Of a DNA stretch of 64,000 nucleotides, positions 51,257 through 59,940 are shown piece after piece (the stretch's first letter is position 1; each line of letters opens with the position of its first letter). Below the pieces are notes generated by a model. The model was not told the origin of the DNA. It worked only from the letters and a program-made list of their open reading frames with translations, and did no database searches. The translations under genes and the position numbers were made by a program. Source of the DNA: Lachnospiraceae bacterium (lineage in GTDB: Bacteria > Bacillota > Clostridia > Lachnospirales > Lachnospiraceae); NCBI GenBank assembly GCA_910573755.1, contig CAJTBO010000024.1:1-64000 (forward strand), read 5' to 3'.

Positions 51257-53743
51257 ATGATCCTGACGCCGGAAAATTACAGAACAACCGAATTAAGTAC
51301 AAAAGCCGCAAATCTGTTTCTGCTCGCAGAAGCAGGTTTCAGCGTGCCGCCATTTTTCTGTGTTGATGAAACCTTCTCAGAGGAGGAAGTCCTCTCATAC
51401 CTTGCGCGGCATTTTCCGGATACCCTCTTGTTTTCCGTCCGCTCCTGCGCCTCTCTGGAAGATTCCGCAGACCGCTCCTTCGCGGGAGCGTTCCGCACCT
51501 TTCTGCGGGTGCCGAAGGAAGAAGTCTGCGCCCGCATCCGGGATGTGCTCTCCAATGCAAAACACCCGGAAAATATCTCCTACTGTCTGGCCCATCACCT
51601 TGATCCCGCCTCCCTGCGGATGCATGTGATCATACAGGAAATGATCGAATCCGATCTCTCCGGCGTCCTGTTTACTGCCAATCCGCAGGGGCCCCTGAAC
51701 GAATCCGTTATCGTCTGCGGAGCAGGAACCGGCGATCTTGTTGTGGAGGACAAAACAGATACCACAACTTACTACTACCATCTTACCGACAAAGTTTTTT
51801 ATTATGAACAGACCGGTTCCTCTCCGCTTTTATCCAATGGACAGGTAGATGAACTGATCCGTTTATCCCGGAAAATAAAAGAACAGATACGCTCATCCGC
51901 AGCCCCCGCCTCGCAGCCCCGAAAATCCGGAACGGTTTCCCGGCGGATAAAAAAGCGCTCTCCCTGCAAAAGCAGCGGCAAACTCCCCCCGGAGTTCGAC
52001 ATTGAATTTGCGGTAAAGGAAGATACTCTTTACATCCTGCAGGCGCGTCCGATCACTGCCTTACATTATGACGCACCTGTCATTATTTTGGACAACAGCA
52101 ATATCGTGGAAAGCTATCCCGGCGTCACCCTGCCGCTGACTAAGAGTTTCATTCAGGAAGCCTACTATCAGGTTTTTAAAAACCTGCTGCTCCGTCTCAC
52201 CGGCGAACCGGGCAGCGTCGGCAAGATCGACGACACTCTGCGGCATATGGTGGATGCGGCAAACGGACGCATTTATTACCGCATCAGCAACTGGTACGAC
52301 GTACTGCTCTTTCTGCCTTTCTGCAGCCGCCTGATTCCGATCTGGCAGGAGATGATGGGAATAAAAGACAGGACTGTCAGTTCCGGTATGGAAGGAGGAA
52401 TCCGCCGGAGCACACGGCTGAAAACAGCCCTCTCTTTCTTCCGTCTTCTGCGCACCTGCCCGAAGGAAATGGATAAACTGGATCTGTACTTTCAAAAGAT
52501 CATCGGGCGCTTCGACGCACTGGATCTGGACACGGAAGATAACCGGGTACTGCTTTCGCACTACCGTTCCCTGCAGGATATGACCGTAAAACGCTGGGAC
52601 ATGACCCTTGTCAACGATATGTACGGTTTTCTGTTCACCGGACTTTTAAAAGCCCGGCTGAAGGCAAAACATGTTCCCGATCATGAGCTGGCGGCAAACC
52701 GCGCCATCTCCGGCATTCAGAAACTGGAGAGCATGCGCCCGGTACAGGAACTTCAAAAACTGGCTCTGCAGGCAAAAGGGGAAGGCATGCTTGCGGAATT
52801 ACAGGCGATCGACAGCAATGAAGCGTATTTTCAGTATGTCGGGAATAACAGCCCTTTTTCCCTGCGCATGCAGGAGTATATCCGAAACTTCGGGGATCGG
52901 AATGTGGAAGAGCTGAAACTGGAAAGCAAAACCTTCCGCACAGATCCGGTACTGCTGATCCGGTGTATTTTGCAGTATGCCGAAACGCTTTCCGCGCCGC
53001 CCGGCCATTCCCCGGAAAACGCCGCGCTCCCGCACCTTACCGGCCTTTCCGCCTTTTTTGCCAAAAAGGCGGCCGCAGGCATCCGCAACCGGGAAAAATC
53101 CCGCTTAAACCGGAGCCGTCTCTACGGTATGATGCGCACTCTTGCCCTGCGGATGGGAGAAAACCTCTGCAGACAGAAAAGGCTCGCGCAGCCGGAGGAT
53201 ATCTTCTGGCTCTACTGCGAAGAAATAGAAGCCGCCTCTTTTGATCCGGCTTTCTGCCCCGCGGACATCATTGCCGGACGCAAAGAAGAATACAGGGGTT
53301 TTTCCGCTCTCCCCGCCTACTCCAGACTGATCTTCTCCGAAAAGATCACGGATAAACACCCGAAACAGAGCGGCAGAAAATGTTATGGTGCGGCAGAGGG
53401 CGCCTATACGGGCACCGCCTGCTCCTTCGGCGTTGCGGAAGGCGAAGTGCTGCTCGTCGATACCCCTTCCCTGCAGCTTGACACAAAGGGAAAGATCCTT
53501 GTCACAAAAATGACTGATCCCGGCTGGGTGTTCCTGATCGCGCCGGCTAAAGCCATTGTTTCAGAAAAGGGCTCTCTCTTGTCCCATACGGCGATCATCT
53601 CAAGGGAACTCGGGAAACCTGCCGTGACAGGCGTTGAGCATATTACGGAATATCTGAAAACAGGAGACCGGGTTCGGGTGGACGGAAATACGGGAACCGT
53701 AACGCTTCTGCCCGCCGCGCCGCCTCCGCCCTGCCATAAATAA
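51257..53743 (+). CDS. PEP-synthase / rifampin-phosphotransferase-like enzyme
   Basis: The 828-residue protein has an N-terminal ATP-grasp half (NYRTTELSTKAANLFLLAEA, SVRSCASLEDSADRSFAGAF, VIIQEMIESDLSGVLFTANP, YILQARPIT) and a C-terminal swivelling His domain (VTKMTDPGWVFLIAPAKAIV, then GSLLSHTAIISRELGKPAVT with the phospho-His), separated by about 430 residues of helical substrate-binding region. That order matches rifampin phosphotransferases rather than classical PEP synthase, which has a C-terminal PEP-binding barrel. An odd basic insertion (SRRIKKRSPCKSSGK) sits before the DIEFAV strand. It probably transfers a phosphate from ATP to an unknown small molecule. Confidence 0.8.
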   Translation: MILTPENYRTTELSTKAANLFLLAEAGFSVPPFFCVDETFSEEEVLSYLARHFPDTLLFSVRSCASLEDSADRSFAGAFRTFLRVPKEEVCARIRDVLSNAKHPENISYCLAHHLDPASLRMHVIIQEMIESDLSGVLFTANPQGPLNESVIVCGAGTGDLVVEDKTDTTTYYYHLTDKVFYYEQTGSSPLLSNGQVDELIRLSRKIKEQIRSSAAPASQPRKSGTVSRRIKKRSPCKSSGKLPPEFDIEFAVKEDTLYILQARPITALHYDAPVIILDNSNIVESYPGVTLPLTKSFIQEAYYQVFKNLLLRLTGEPGSVGKIDDTLRHMVDAANGRIYYRISNWYDVLLFLPFCSRLIPIWQEMMGIKDRTVSSGMEGGIRRSTRLKTALSFFRLLRTCPKEMDKLDLYFQKIIGRFDALDLDTEDNRVLLSHYRSLQDMTVKRWDMTLVNDMYGFLFTGLLKARLKAKHVPDHELAANRAISGIQKLESMRPVQELQKLALQAKGEGMLAELQAIDSNEAYFQYVGNNSPFSLRMQEYIRNFGDRNVEELKLESKTFRTDPVLLIRCILQYAETLSAPPGHSPENAALPHLTGLSAFFAKKAAAGIRNREKSRLNRSRLYGMMRTLALRMGENLCRQKRLAQPEDIFWLYCEEIEAASFDPAFCPADIIAGRKEEYRGFSALPAYSRLIFSEKITDKHPKQSGRKCYGAAEGAYTGTACSFGVAEGEVLLVDTPSLQLDTKGKILVTKMTDPGWVFLIAPAKAIVSEKGSLLSHTAIISRELGKPAVTGVEHITEYLKTGDRVRVDGNTGTVTLLPAAPPPPCHK

Positions 53744-53776
53744 CATAACCGTCTCAAATCAACCGGAAAGGAATCT

Positions 53777-55213
53777 GTGATCATAATGAAATGCATCTGT
53801 GAATATCTGGAAGAAGACTACATAAAATGGGCGGACCGCCCCTATATCAGCACAAAGGAAAACGGAACCTGGCACTCCCGCACCTTCCGGGAGACCATCG
53901 ATGATATCCGGAATCTCTCGAAAGCCCTTCTGGAAAGAGGGTTTGAGGATAAGAACCTGATGCTCTGTTCCGAAAATTCCCGGGAATGGATTCTTTTATA
54001 CTTTGCCGTCATGGGGTATGTGGGCACCTGCGTACCCGTGGACAGGGAATGGACTGCCTATGACATCCAAAATACCTTATCAGCCATTCCGGTTTCCGCC
54101 GTTTTTTATTCCCGTTCCCGGAAAGAAAGGTTTCTGTCTCTGCAAAAGCAGTATCCCGATATCTCCCTGTTCTGCATAGAGGATATTTTATCTGATCTGA
54201 TACAGGAGGGAAAAGCTTCTCCTCTTCCCCTGCCCGGCAGAACCCGCCCGGATGAAACCGCCATGATCCTGTTTACCTCGGGCACCACCAATATTCCGAA
54301 AGCGATCCCGCTGACACAGGAAAACCTGTTTGCCAACTGGGACACACTGTACCGGCGCACCCCCATGACCGAACAGGATATCTCCTATGTATTCCTGCCC
54401 TTCCATCATGTCTATACCGGCGTGGCAAATATCCTGTATACCATTGTCTCCGGCATGCAGCTCTTTCTCTGCTCCGGCTTAACATACCTGATCCCGGAAC
54501 TGATGGAAGTACGCCCCACCGTTGTCTGTATGGTTCCGCTGTTTTTATACCGGATACAGGAAGCCGTAAACGACGATCTTATGGACGTACTGCGAAACAT
54601 CCGTTTTCTCTACTGCGGCGGCAGTTTTACAGATCCTGCGGTCAAAAAATATTTTATCGATCAGGGTGTCTGCCTCTTGGAAGCCTACGGCACCACGGAG
54701 ACTTCCTCTGTGATCGCCCTCGCCCTTCCCGGCGATCCTGACCTCGCCGCAAACGGCGTCGTCTTTGAAAACCTGAAGGTACAGATTCTTGATCCGGATG
54801 AAAACGGCGTGGGAGAGATCGTTGTTGCCGGAAATAGCGTTTCCGCCGGCTATTTAAACCGGAATGACCGCTACTCCGAATTTGACGCGGACGGATACCA
54901 TACCGGAGATCTGGGCGTTCTCTCCCCGGACGGACATTTGTATCTGAAGGGCAGAAAAAAACGGATGATCCTGACTGCCAACGGCAAAAATGTCTATGTG
55001 GATGAACTCGAAGCACTGCTTATGCAGCATCCCCGGATCAGGGCGGCTGTGGTCTTTGAGGAAGACCATCACCCCGCCGCCTCCCTCACCTGCAATTTAA
55101 CAGAAGATGAAATGCAGGATTACCTCGCTCAGGTCAACGACAGGCTGCCCGGCTATAAACAGATCCGCCGATTTTATATAAAACCTGATATTCCCGGAGG
55201 ACGTATTAAATGA
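53777..55213 (+). CDS. AMP-binding adenylate-forming enzyme
   Basis: The 478-residue protein belongs to the acyl-CoA synthetase/adenylation superfamily: A3 motif LFTSGTTNIPKAIPLT, A5 EAYGTTETSS, A7 DADGYHTGDLG, A8 LKGRKKRMILTANGKNVYVD. The usual catalytic Lys of A10 (SGK) appears as GGRIK at the very C-terminus, with Arg in the Lys position. The start can be GTG 53777 or ATG 53786. It is 33 bases after the ATP-grasp gene and overlaps the GNAT gene by ATGA. It would activate a carboxylic acid; the acid and the acceptor are unknown. Confidence 0.85.
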   Translation: MIIMKCICEYLEEDYIKWADRPYISTKENGTWHSRTFRETIDDIRNLSKALLERGFEDKNLMLCSENSREWILLYFAVMGYVGTCVPVDREWTAYDIQNTLSAIPVSAVFYSRSRKERFLSLQKQYPDISLFCIEDILSDLIQEGKASPLPLPGRTRPDETAMILFTSGTTNIPKAIPLTQENLFANWDTLYRRTPMTEQDISYVFLPFHHVYTGVANILYTIVSGMQLFLCSGLTYLIPELMEVRPTVVCMVPLFLYRIQEAVNDDLMDVLRNIRFLYCGGSFTDPAVKKYFIDQGVCLLEAYGTTETSSVIALALPGDPDLAANGVVFENLKVQILDPDENGVGEIVVAGNSVSAGYLNRNDRYSEFDADGYHTGDLGVLSPDGHLYLKGRKKRMILTANGKNVYVDELEALLMQHPRIRAAVVFEEDHHPAASLTCNLTEDEMQDYLAQVNDRLPGYKQIRRFYIKPDIPGGRIK

Positions 55214-56286
55214 ACTATAAAGCGATCACCTTTTCCTGTCAGGATAAAGATTCCGTTCAGAAGTTTCTGGAACTTCCCGGGCGGCTCTATTCCAAAAAAG
55301 AACTCATGCAGCAGCCTGAGGAAGAACGGAAAATTCTGGAAGGCACTCATGTATTGAGCCATTATTTCACTGTTTTTCCGCTGCTTGTCCTTAACGAACA
55401 AAACGTCCCCGTAAGCCGTGCGGCCCTGACTGTCTATCCGGAAGATACAGACGCTTATCTGGGCTTTTTTGAGAGCGAAAACGATCCAAAAGCCGCTTCT
55501 CTTCTGATAAAAGAAGCCGAAAAGATCGCCGTAAGCCAAAACTGCACAAAGATCACCGGTCCCATCGACGCTTCTTTCTGGATTCGCTATCGCTTTAAAA
55601 GAAACTGTTTTGACCATTCCTACACCGGGGAACCTTACAACAAGGACTACTACGCCGCCTTATGGCAGAAGGCAGGCTTTGAAATCGCGGAGCGCTACTA
55701 CTCCAACCACTACCGGAAAGTAAAGCCTTCTGACAAAAACAGCCTCTTTTCCGCCAGACTTGCCCAAAAGCGGCAGGAAGGCTACCGGATTGAAAGCCCT
55801 TCCAAAGATACCTTTGATAAAACCCTGATCGAAGTTTACGAACTCCTGATCGAGTTATACCAGAGTTTCCCAGCCTATAAACGCATCAGCAGGGACGAGT
55901 TTGTCTCTCTTTACAGTTACCTGAAACTGCTGATCCGGTATCCCATGGTGAAGATGGCTTATTATCAGGGTAAGGCTGTGGGCTTTTTTATCAGCATTCC
56001 CGATTACGGAAACGCTGTTTACGGAAAGCTGTCCCTTCCTGATTACCTGCGCATTCTCCGTATCCGCACCATGCCAAAATCCTATGTCATGCTCTATATG
56101 GGCATCGACGCCGCCCATCACGGACTTGGAAAAGCCCTGGCGGAATCCATTAAGGAAGAACTCCAGACTGCGGGCGTTCCTTCTGTCGGCGCCCTGATCC
56201 GCCACGGAAATATCAACAAGGATTATTTCCATGAACTGATCGATTATGAGTATGAGTATGTGCTGCTCCGCAAGTCTCTCGTATGA
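55210..56286 (+). CDS. GNAT-superfamily protein of the unknown-product operon
   Basis: The 358-residue protein has a first half with SRAALTVYPEDTDAYLGFFE and AEKIAVSQNCTKITGPIDAS, and a second half with AVGFFISIPDYGN, MLYMGIDAAHHGLGKALAES (acetyl-CoA-binding-loop-like) and a YEYEYVLLRKSLV end, the layout of long GNAT proteins seen near fatty acyl or peptide-like pathways. GGAGG precedes the ATG, which overlaps the ligase stop. It probably transfers the acyl group made by the ligase, or acts on its product. Confidence 0.75.
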   Translation: MNYKAITFSCQDKDSVQKFLELPGRLYSKKELMQQPEEERKILEGTHVLSHYFTVFPLLVLNEQNVPVSRAALTVYPEDTDAYLGFFESENDPKAASLLIKEAEKIAVSQNCTKITGPIDASFWIRYRFKRNCFDHSYTGEPYNKDYYAALWQKAGFEIAERYYSNHYRKVKPSDKNSLFSARLAQKRQEGYRIESPSKDTFDKTLIEVYELLIELYQSFPAYKRISRDEFVSLYSYLKLLIRYPMVKMAYYQGKAVGFFISIPDYGNAVYGKLSLPDYLRILRIRTMPKSYVMLYMGIDAAHHGLGKALAESIKEELQTAGVPSVGALIRHGNINKDYFHELIDYEYEYVLLRKSLV

Positions 56287-56413
56287 GGAAGCATTCTGTC
56301 TCTGGAATTCCTCCCGTTTTCTTTTCGCAGTTCTTAAAGCCTGCCGGGATAAAAGTATCCCGGCAGCACCTGCAAAACGCCCGCACTGCAGTCAATATGA
56401 ACCGGCACGGGCA

Positions 56414-56788
56414 TCAGCTCAGCATGCCACCCAGCATGCCGCCGCCCGTGCACAGCAGGATCGTTGTGATAAAGTCCGAGGAAAGCTGGGGAAAAGAACG
56501 GTTTACGATAACAGATACCATAAACAGCACCGCAAAATATAAAGCCCCCATTGCCGCTCCCCAGAAAAATTTCCGTTTCCCTTTCTTTTTCCCTGTGATA
56601 AATCCGGCAAAGAAGGATGTTGCGATATAGATCAGGATCATACAGACATTCACGACTTTTTCCGACAGATGCAGCCTGTAGAGCAGAAATGCCAAAAGCA
56701 ATAAGAGCCCTCCTGTCAGGATATACGAAAACAACAAACACTTTAACGTAAACAAGATCTGCGGCATATATTTTTTTGTGACAGACAT
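56414..56788 (-). CDS. TIGR04086-family membrane protein
   Basis: The 124-residue protein starts MSVTKKYMPQILFTLKCLLF and has four membrane helices with Gly-rich turns (AGFITGKKKGKRKFFWGAAM and TTILLCTGGGMLGGMLS). This is the pattern of a small Clostridia membrane family of unknown function. AGGGGG lies 4 bases before ATG 56788; the longer frame upstream is not family-like. It is convergent with the GNAT gene and its end lies about 130 bases from it. Confidence 0.75.
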   Translation of the reverse strand: MSVTKKYMPQILFTLKCLLFSYILTGGLLLLLAFLLYRLHLSEKVVNVCMILIYIATSFFAGFITGKKKGKRKFFWGAAMGALYFAVLFMVSVIVNRSFPQLSSDFITTILLCTGGGMLGGMLS

Positions 56789-56909
56789 ATTACCCCCTTC
56801 GGGAATGAACCCCTGATAAAAACTTTGTAATATTTTCCTTAAAGAAATATATGCTTCTTGACAACACAGTATTCTATTTATAGAATATATCTTATTCAGA
56901 GACAAGCAG

Positions 56910-57005
56910 ATTCGTATCATATACCGCGATGAGCGCCTGCGCTCATGAGCAGAATATGATACGGATTTATCTGGCGGATATGCCATAGAAAATGCGCGGC
57001 ATTTT
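56910..57005. repeat. Cruciform and hairpin cluster before the CorC/HlyC gene
   Basis: A 13-bp outer stem (ATTCGTATCATAT with ATATGATACGGAT, one wobble) encloses ATGAGCG-CCTG-CGCTCAT (56929-56946). A further hairpin, AAAATGC-GCG-GCATTTT (56989-57005), follows. It lies between divergent genes and resembles the other short-loop hairpin clusters. Confidence 0.65.
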
Positions 57006-57056
57006 CCTGCCTGTCTTCCTTATAAGTAAATTATGCTTTAAAAGAAAGGAACCCTC

Positions 57057-58343
57057 ATGGATACCATTGGTGTCATACAACTTCTTATCTTATTCGTTCT
57101 TCTGATTTTATCCGGCTTTTTTTCTTCCGCCGAAACGGCGCTGACCTGTGCCAATAAAGTCCGCATCCGCTCGCTTGCCGAGGACGGCAATAAAAAGGCT
57201 CTCCGTGTTCAGTCTATTTTAGAATCCTACAGCAAAATGCTCAGCACGATACTGATCGGCAACAATATCGTTAACATCGGCGCATCTTCCCTTGCCACCA
57301 CTTTGACGATCCGTCTTTTAGGCAATCAGTTTGTAGGTATATGCACCGGGCTTCTGACTTTTCTGGTGCTGATCTTCGGCGAGATCGTACCCAAGACATG
57401 GGCCGGTTCCCATGCCGATAAGATCGCCCTTGCCTACAGCGGCATTATCTGCGCTCTGATGGTCCTTCTGACGCCCGCCATCTGGGTTGTGGACAATATC
57501 GCCCAGGGCATTATCTGCCTTTTTCATCTGGGCGCTGATCCGGCGGAAGGCAGCATCACGGAAGACGAACTGCGCACTTATGTGGACGTAAGCCATGAGG
57601 AAGGCGTGATCGAATCCGAAGAGCGGGAATACATCCATAATGTATTTGATTTTTCCGACTCCACCGCCTCCGAGATCATGATCCCGCGGATCGATATGGC
57701 TGCCATCTCCTCCACCGCCGCCTATGAGGATATCTTCGCGCTGTTTAAAAAGACCATGTATACCAGGATTCCTGTCTACGAAGAGGAAAATCCCGATAAC
57801 ATCATCGGTTTTGTCCATATGAAAGACTTCCTTCTGACAAAGGATTCTCCCCGGTTCAAAGTCGGCAAGATACTGCGCAAGGTCTACTACACCTATGAGC
57901 GCAAAAAAACCTCCGACTTACTGGTGGAACTGCGTGAGAAAGCCACAAGCCTTGCCATTGTGCTGGATGAATACGGCTCGGCTGTCGGCATGATCACAAT
58001 GGAGGACCTGCTGGAAGAGATCGTAGGTGAGATAAGGGATGAATACGACGCGGACGAAGCGGAACTGATCAAACAGATCGATGAGCGTACATATCTTATC
58101 GAGGCTGGAATGAAGCTGGACGATGTGAATAACGCCCTGGATCTTTCTCTGCAATCGGAGGATTTTGATTCCCTCGGCGGCATTATGATCGATAAGCTGG
58201 ACCGCCTGCCGAAAAATAACGAGATCATTACTTTGGAGGACGGCTCCACGCTTCAGGCAAGGGGCATCTCCCAGAACCGGATCCGGAAAGTGCTGATGAA
58301 GCTGCCCCTCTTGCCCGTGGAAGAAACGGAGACGGAGGATTGA
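57057..58343 (+). CDS. CNNM/CorC-HlyC-type ion transporter or hemolysin-family protein
   Basis: The 428-residue protein has a DUF21 (CNNM) membrane domain of about 180 residues (LSGFFSSAETALTCANKVRI, VLIFGEIVPKTWA), a pair of CBS domains (about 205-320; IMIPRIDMAAISS, VLDEYGSAVGMITMEDLLEE) and a C-terminal CorC_HlyC domain (IEAGMKLDDVNNALDLS). Relatives move magnesium or cobalt or respond to them; the old hemolysin name is misleading. AAAGGA precedes the ATG. It is followed by a terminator at 58393. Confidence 0.9.
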   Translation: MDTIGVIQLLILFVLLILSGFFSSAETALTCANKVRIRSLAEDGNKKALRVQSILESYSKMLSTILIGNNIVNIGASSLATTLTIRLLGNQFVGICTGLLTFLVLIFGEIVPKTWAGSHADKIALAYSGIICALMVLLTPAIWVVDNIAQGIICLFHLGADPAEGSITEDELRTYVDVSHEEGVIESEEREYIHNVFDFSDSTASEIMIPRIDMAAISSTAAYEDIFALFKKTMYTRIPVYEEENPDNIIGFVHMKDFLLTKDSPRFKVGKILRKVYYTYERKKTSDLLVELREKATSLAIVLDEYGSAVGMITMEDLLEEIVGEIRDEYDADEAELIKQIDERTYLIEAGMKLDDVNNALDLSLQSEDFDSLGGIMIDKLDRLPKNNEIITLEDGSTLQARGISQNRIRKVLMKLPLLPVEETETED

Positions 58344-58392
58344 CCTTTTCGCACTTTTGCTGTTGCCCGTAACGGAATATTGCATATCCCCT

Positions 58393-58449
58393 CCTGCCTG
58401 CGGTAATCTGCCGCGGATGCCCTTACCGCACAGGCGGGTTTATTTTTCT
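58393..58449 (+). terminator. Terminator of the CorC/HlyC-type gene
   Basis: CCTGCCTGCGGTAA pairs with TTACCGCACAGGCGGG (two-base bulge) and is followed by TTTATTTTTC. Confidence 0.65.
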
Positions 58450-58771
58450 TTCTGTATTTTTTCATATGAACTTTTCACCTTCTGCCACACTTTTTCTGAC
58501 GAACCTCTCTTATCATTCCTCATTCTTTCTGACGAACTTTTCCTTAATAATGATCTTTGTGCCCGGATGAGGAAACGGAAGTAGGCAGCTTATCCGGGGT
58601 TAAATAAATTTCATTTCCCCTGTCCGCACATTTTGGCTGTCCGGTCCGTTAAACATTATGTCGGCAGGAAAACAGCCGCAGGGATATAATGACCAAAGAA
58701 AAAACAAGCGCGCAGGATCGCTGTATGTTGTTTATGCCGGCTGACAGACACTGCCGCAAGGAGCAAAAGAC
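58450..58771. other. Intergenic region with a weak 33-bp tandem repeat
   Basis: TTTCTGACGAAC occurs at 58493 and 58526, with a related TTTCATATGAAC at 58460, giving three loosely conserved 33-bp units. A TATAAT at about 58694 could be a -10 for the sigma-factor operon but no good -35 is seen. No gene with a ribosome site is supported here. Confidence 0.4.
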
Positions 58772-59230
58772 ATGTCCGTGGATATCGAGGAACAGTACGA
58801 GAAGATCTACCGCTACTGCTATTTCAAACTGAAAAACCGGGAGAGCGCCGAAGATATCACGCAGGAAGCGTTCCTGCGCTATCTGGAACGCTACCGCTTT
58901 GCCTCTTCGGAGACGGCGCTGAAGTATTTATACACGATCGCAAGAAACCTATGCATCGATGAATACCGTAAGCCCGCCGCCCTGCCTCTGCCGGAAGACA
59001 TCCCGGAGCCCTCCGGGGAAGATGCCCGGCTTACAAACCTTGCGCTCCATCAGGCGCTGCTGGAAATGCCGCCCGGTCAGCAGGAGTTGTTACTGCTCCG
59101 GTATGTCAACGAAGTACCGGTTTCCGTGATTGCAAAACTCTACGGCATCTCCCGGTTTGCCCTGCGCCGCAGGCTCCTTGCGGCATCCGAAATACTAAGC
59201 CAAAAACTCGGAAAGGAGGATTTTTTATGA
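58772..59230 (+). CDS. ECF-type RNA polymerase sigma factor
   Basis: The 152-residue protein has sigma region 2 (YRYCYFKLKNRESAEDITQE, AFLRYLERY; then YLYTIARNLCIDEYRK) and region 4 (LLEMPPGQQELLLLRYVNEV, PVSVIAKLYGISRFALRRRL). AAGGAG precedes the ATG. It overlaps the next gene by four bases, and a membrane protein and ABC exporter follow, so it probably controls its own operon, possibly held in check by the membrane protein. Confidence 0.88.
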   Translation: MSVDIEEQYEKIYRYCYFKLKNRESAEDITQEAFLRYLERYRFASSETALKYLYTIARNLCIDEYRKPAALPLPEDIPEPSGEDARLTNLALHQALLEMPPGQQELLLLRYVNEVPVSVIAKLYGISRFALRRRLLAASEILSQKLGKEDFL

Positions 59231-59940
59231 ATCACACATTGCAGGAAGAACTGAAAAAAATATATGAAGCCCCCGCGCCTTTGCGCAAAGCGGAATTTCT
59301 CCGTTCCATAGAGCCGGCTTCTTTTCGCTATACCGGTCTTTTTCCTGTACAGGCAAGATATATCCGCAAACGGATCTGGTGTATCTCCGCCCTTATCTTT
59401 CTCGTTTCGCTCTTTGGCAGCCTTGTGCTCTCTGCCGACATGCTCTGGATGATCTCCGCTCTTATGCCGCTGCTGGCGCTTACAACAGCGGCGGAGATGG
59501 GACGCTCCGATCATTACAGGATGGCTGAACTGGAAATGGCGGCACGGTTTTCTTTAAAAAGCGTGATCCTGATGCGCCTTGCCATACTGGGACTGAGCAA
59601 TCTGCTGCTTTTTGGCATTTTATTCCCGATCAGTCTCAGGAACAGCCAGATGCCCCCTCTGCAGGCAGGCTTTTATATCCTGACGCCTTTTTTGCTGACA
59701 ACCTTTCTCTGTCTGTATATTGTCCGCAGACGGCGGGAGGCGGACGGCATTTACCTGTGTGCAGGTATTTCCGCCTGTATCGGCCTTTTTCTCTATCCGC
59801 TCAGACTCTCGGTCCCGTGGCTGTATGAGGAAAGTTCACTCGGCATCTGGATCTTTGCCTCCGCCGCCCTTTGCATCGGCGTTATCAAACAATATCAAAA
59901 TCTTATCACACAGGAGGAATTGACATGGAACTTATCATAG
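59227..59940 (+). CDS. Polytopic membrane protein of the sigma/ABC operon
   Basis: The 237-residue protein has a soluble N-terminus of about 50 residues (LQEELKKIYEAPAPLRKAEF) and about six membrane helices. The N-terminal part could contact the sigma factor, making this a candidate anti-sigma factor; there is no zinc-binding Cys/His pattern of ZAS type. ATGA-type overlap with the sigma gene and a small overlap with the ATPase frame show operon structure. Confidence 0.7.
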   Translation: MNHTLQEELKKIYEAPAPLRKAEFLRSIEPASFRYTGLFPVQARYIRKRIWCISALIFLVSLFGSLVLSADMLWMISALMPLLALTTAAEMGRSDHYRMAELEMAARFSLKSVILMRLAILGLSNLLLFGILFPISLRNSQMPPLQAGFYILTPFLLTTFLCLYIVRRRREADGIYLCAGISACIGLFLYPLRLSVPWLYEESSLGIWIFASAALCIGVIKQYQNLITQEELTWNLS

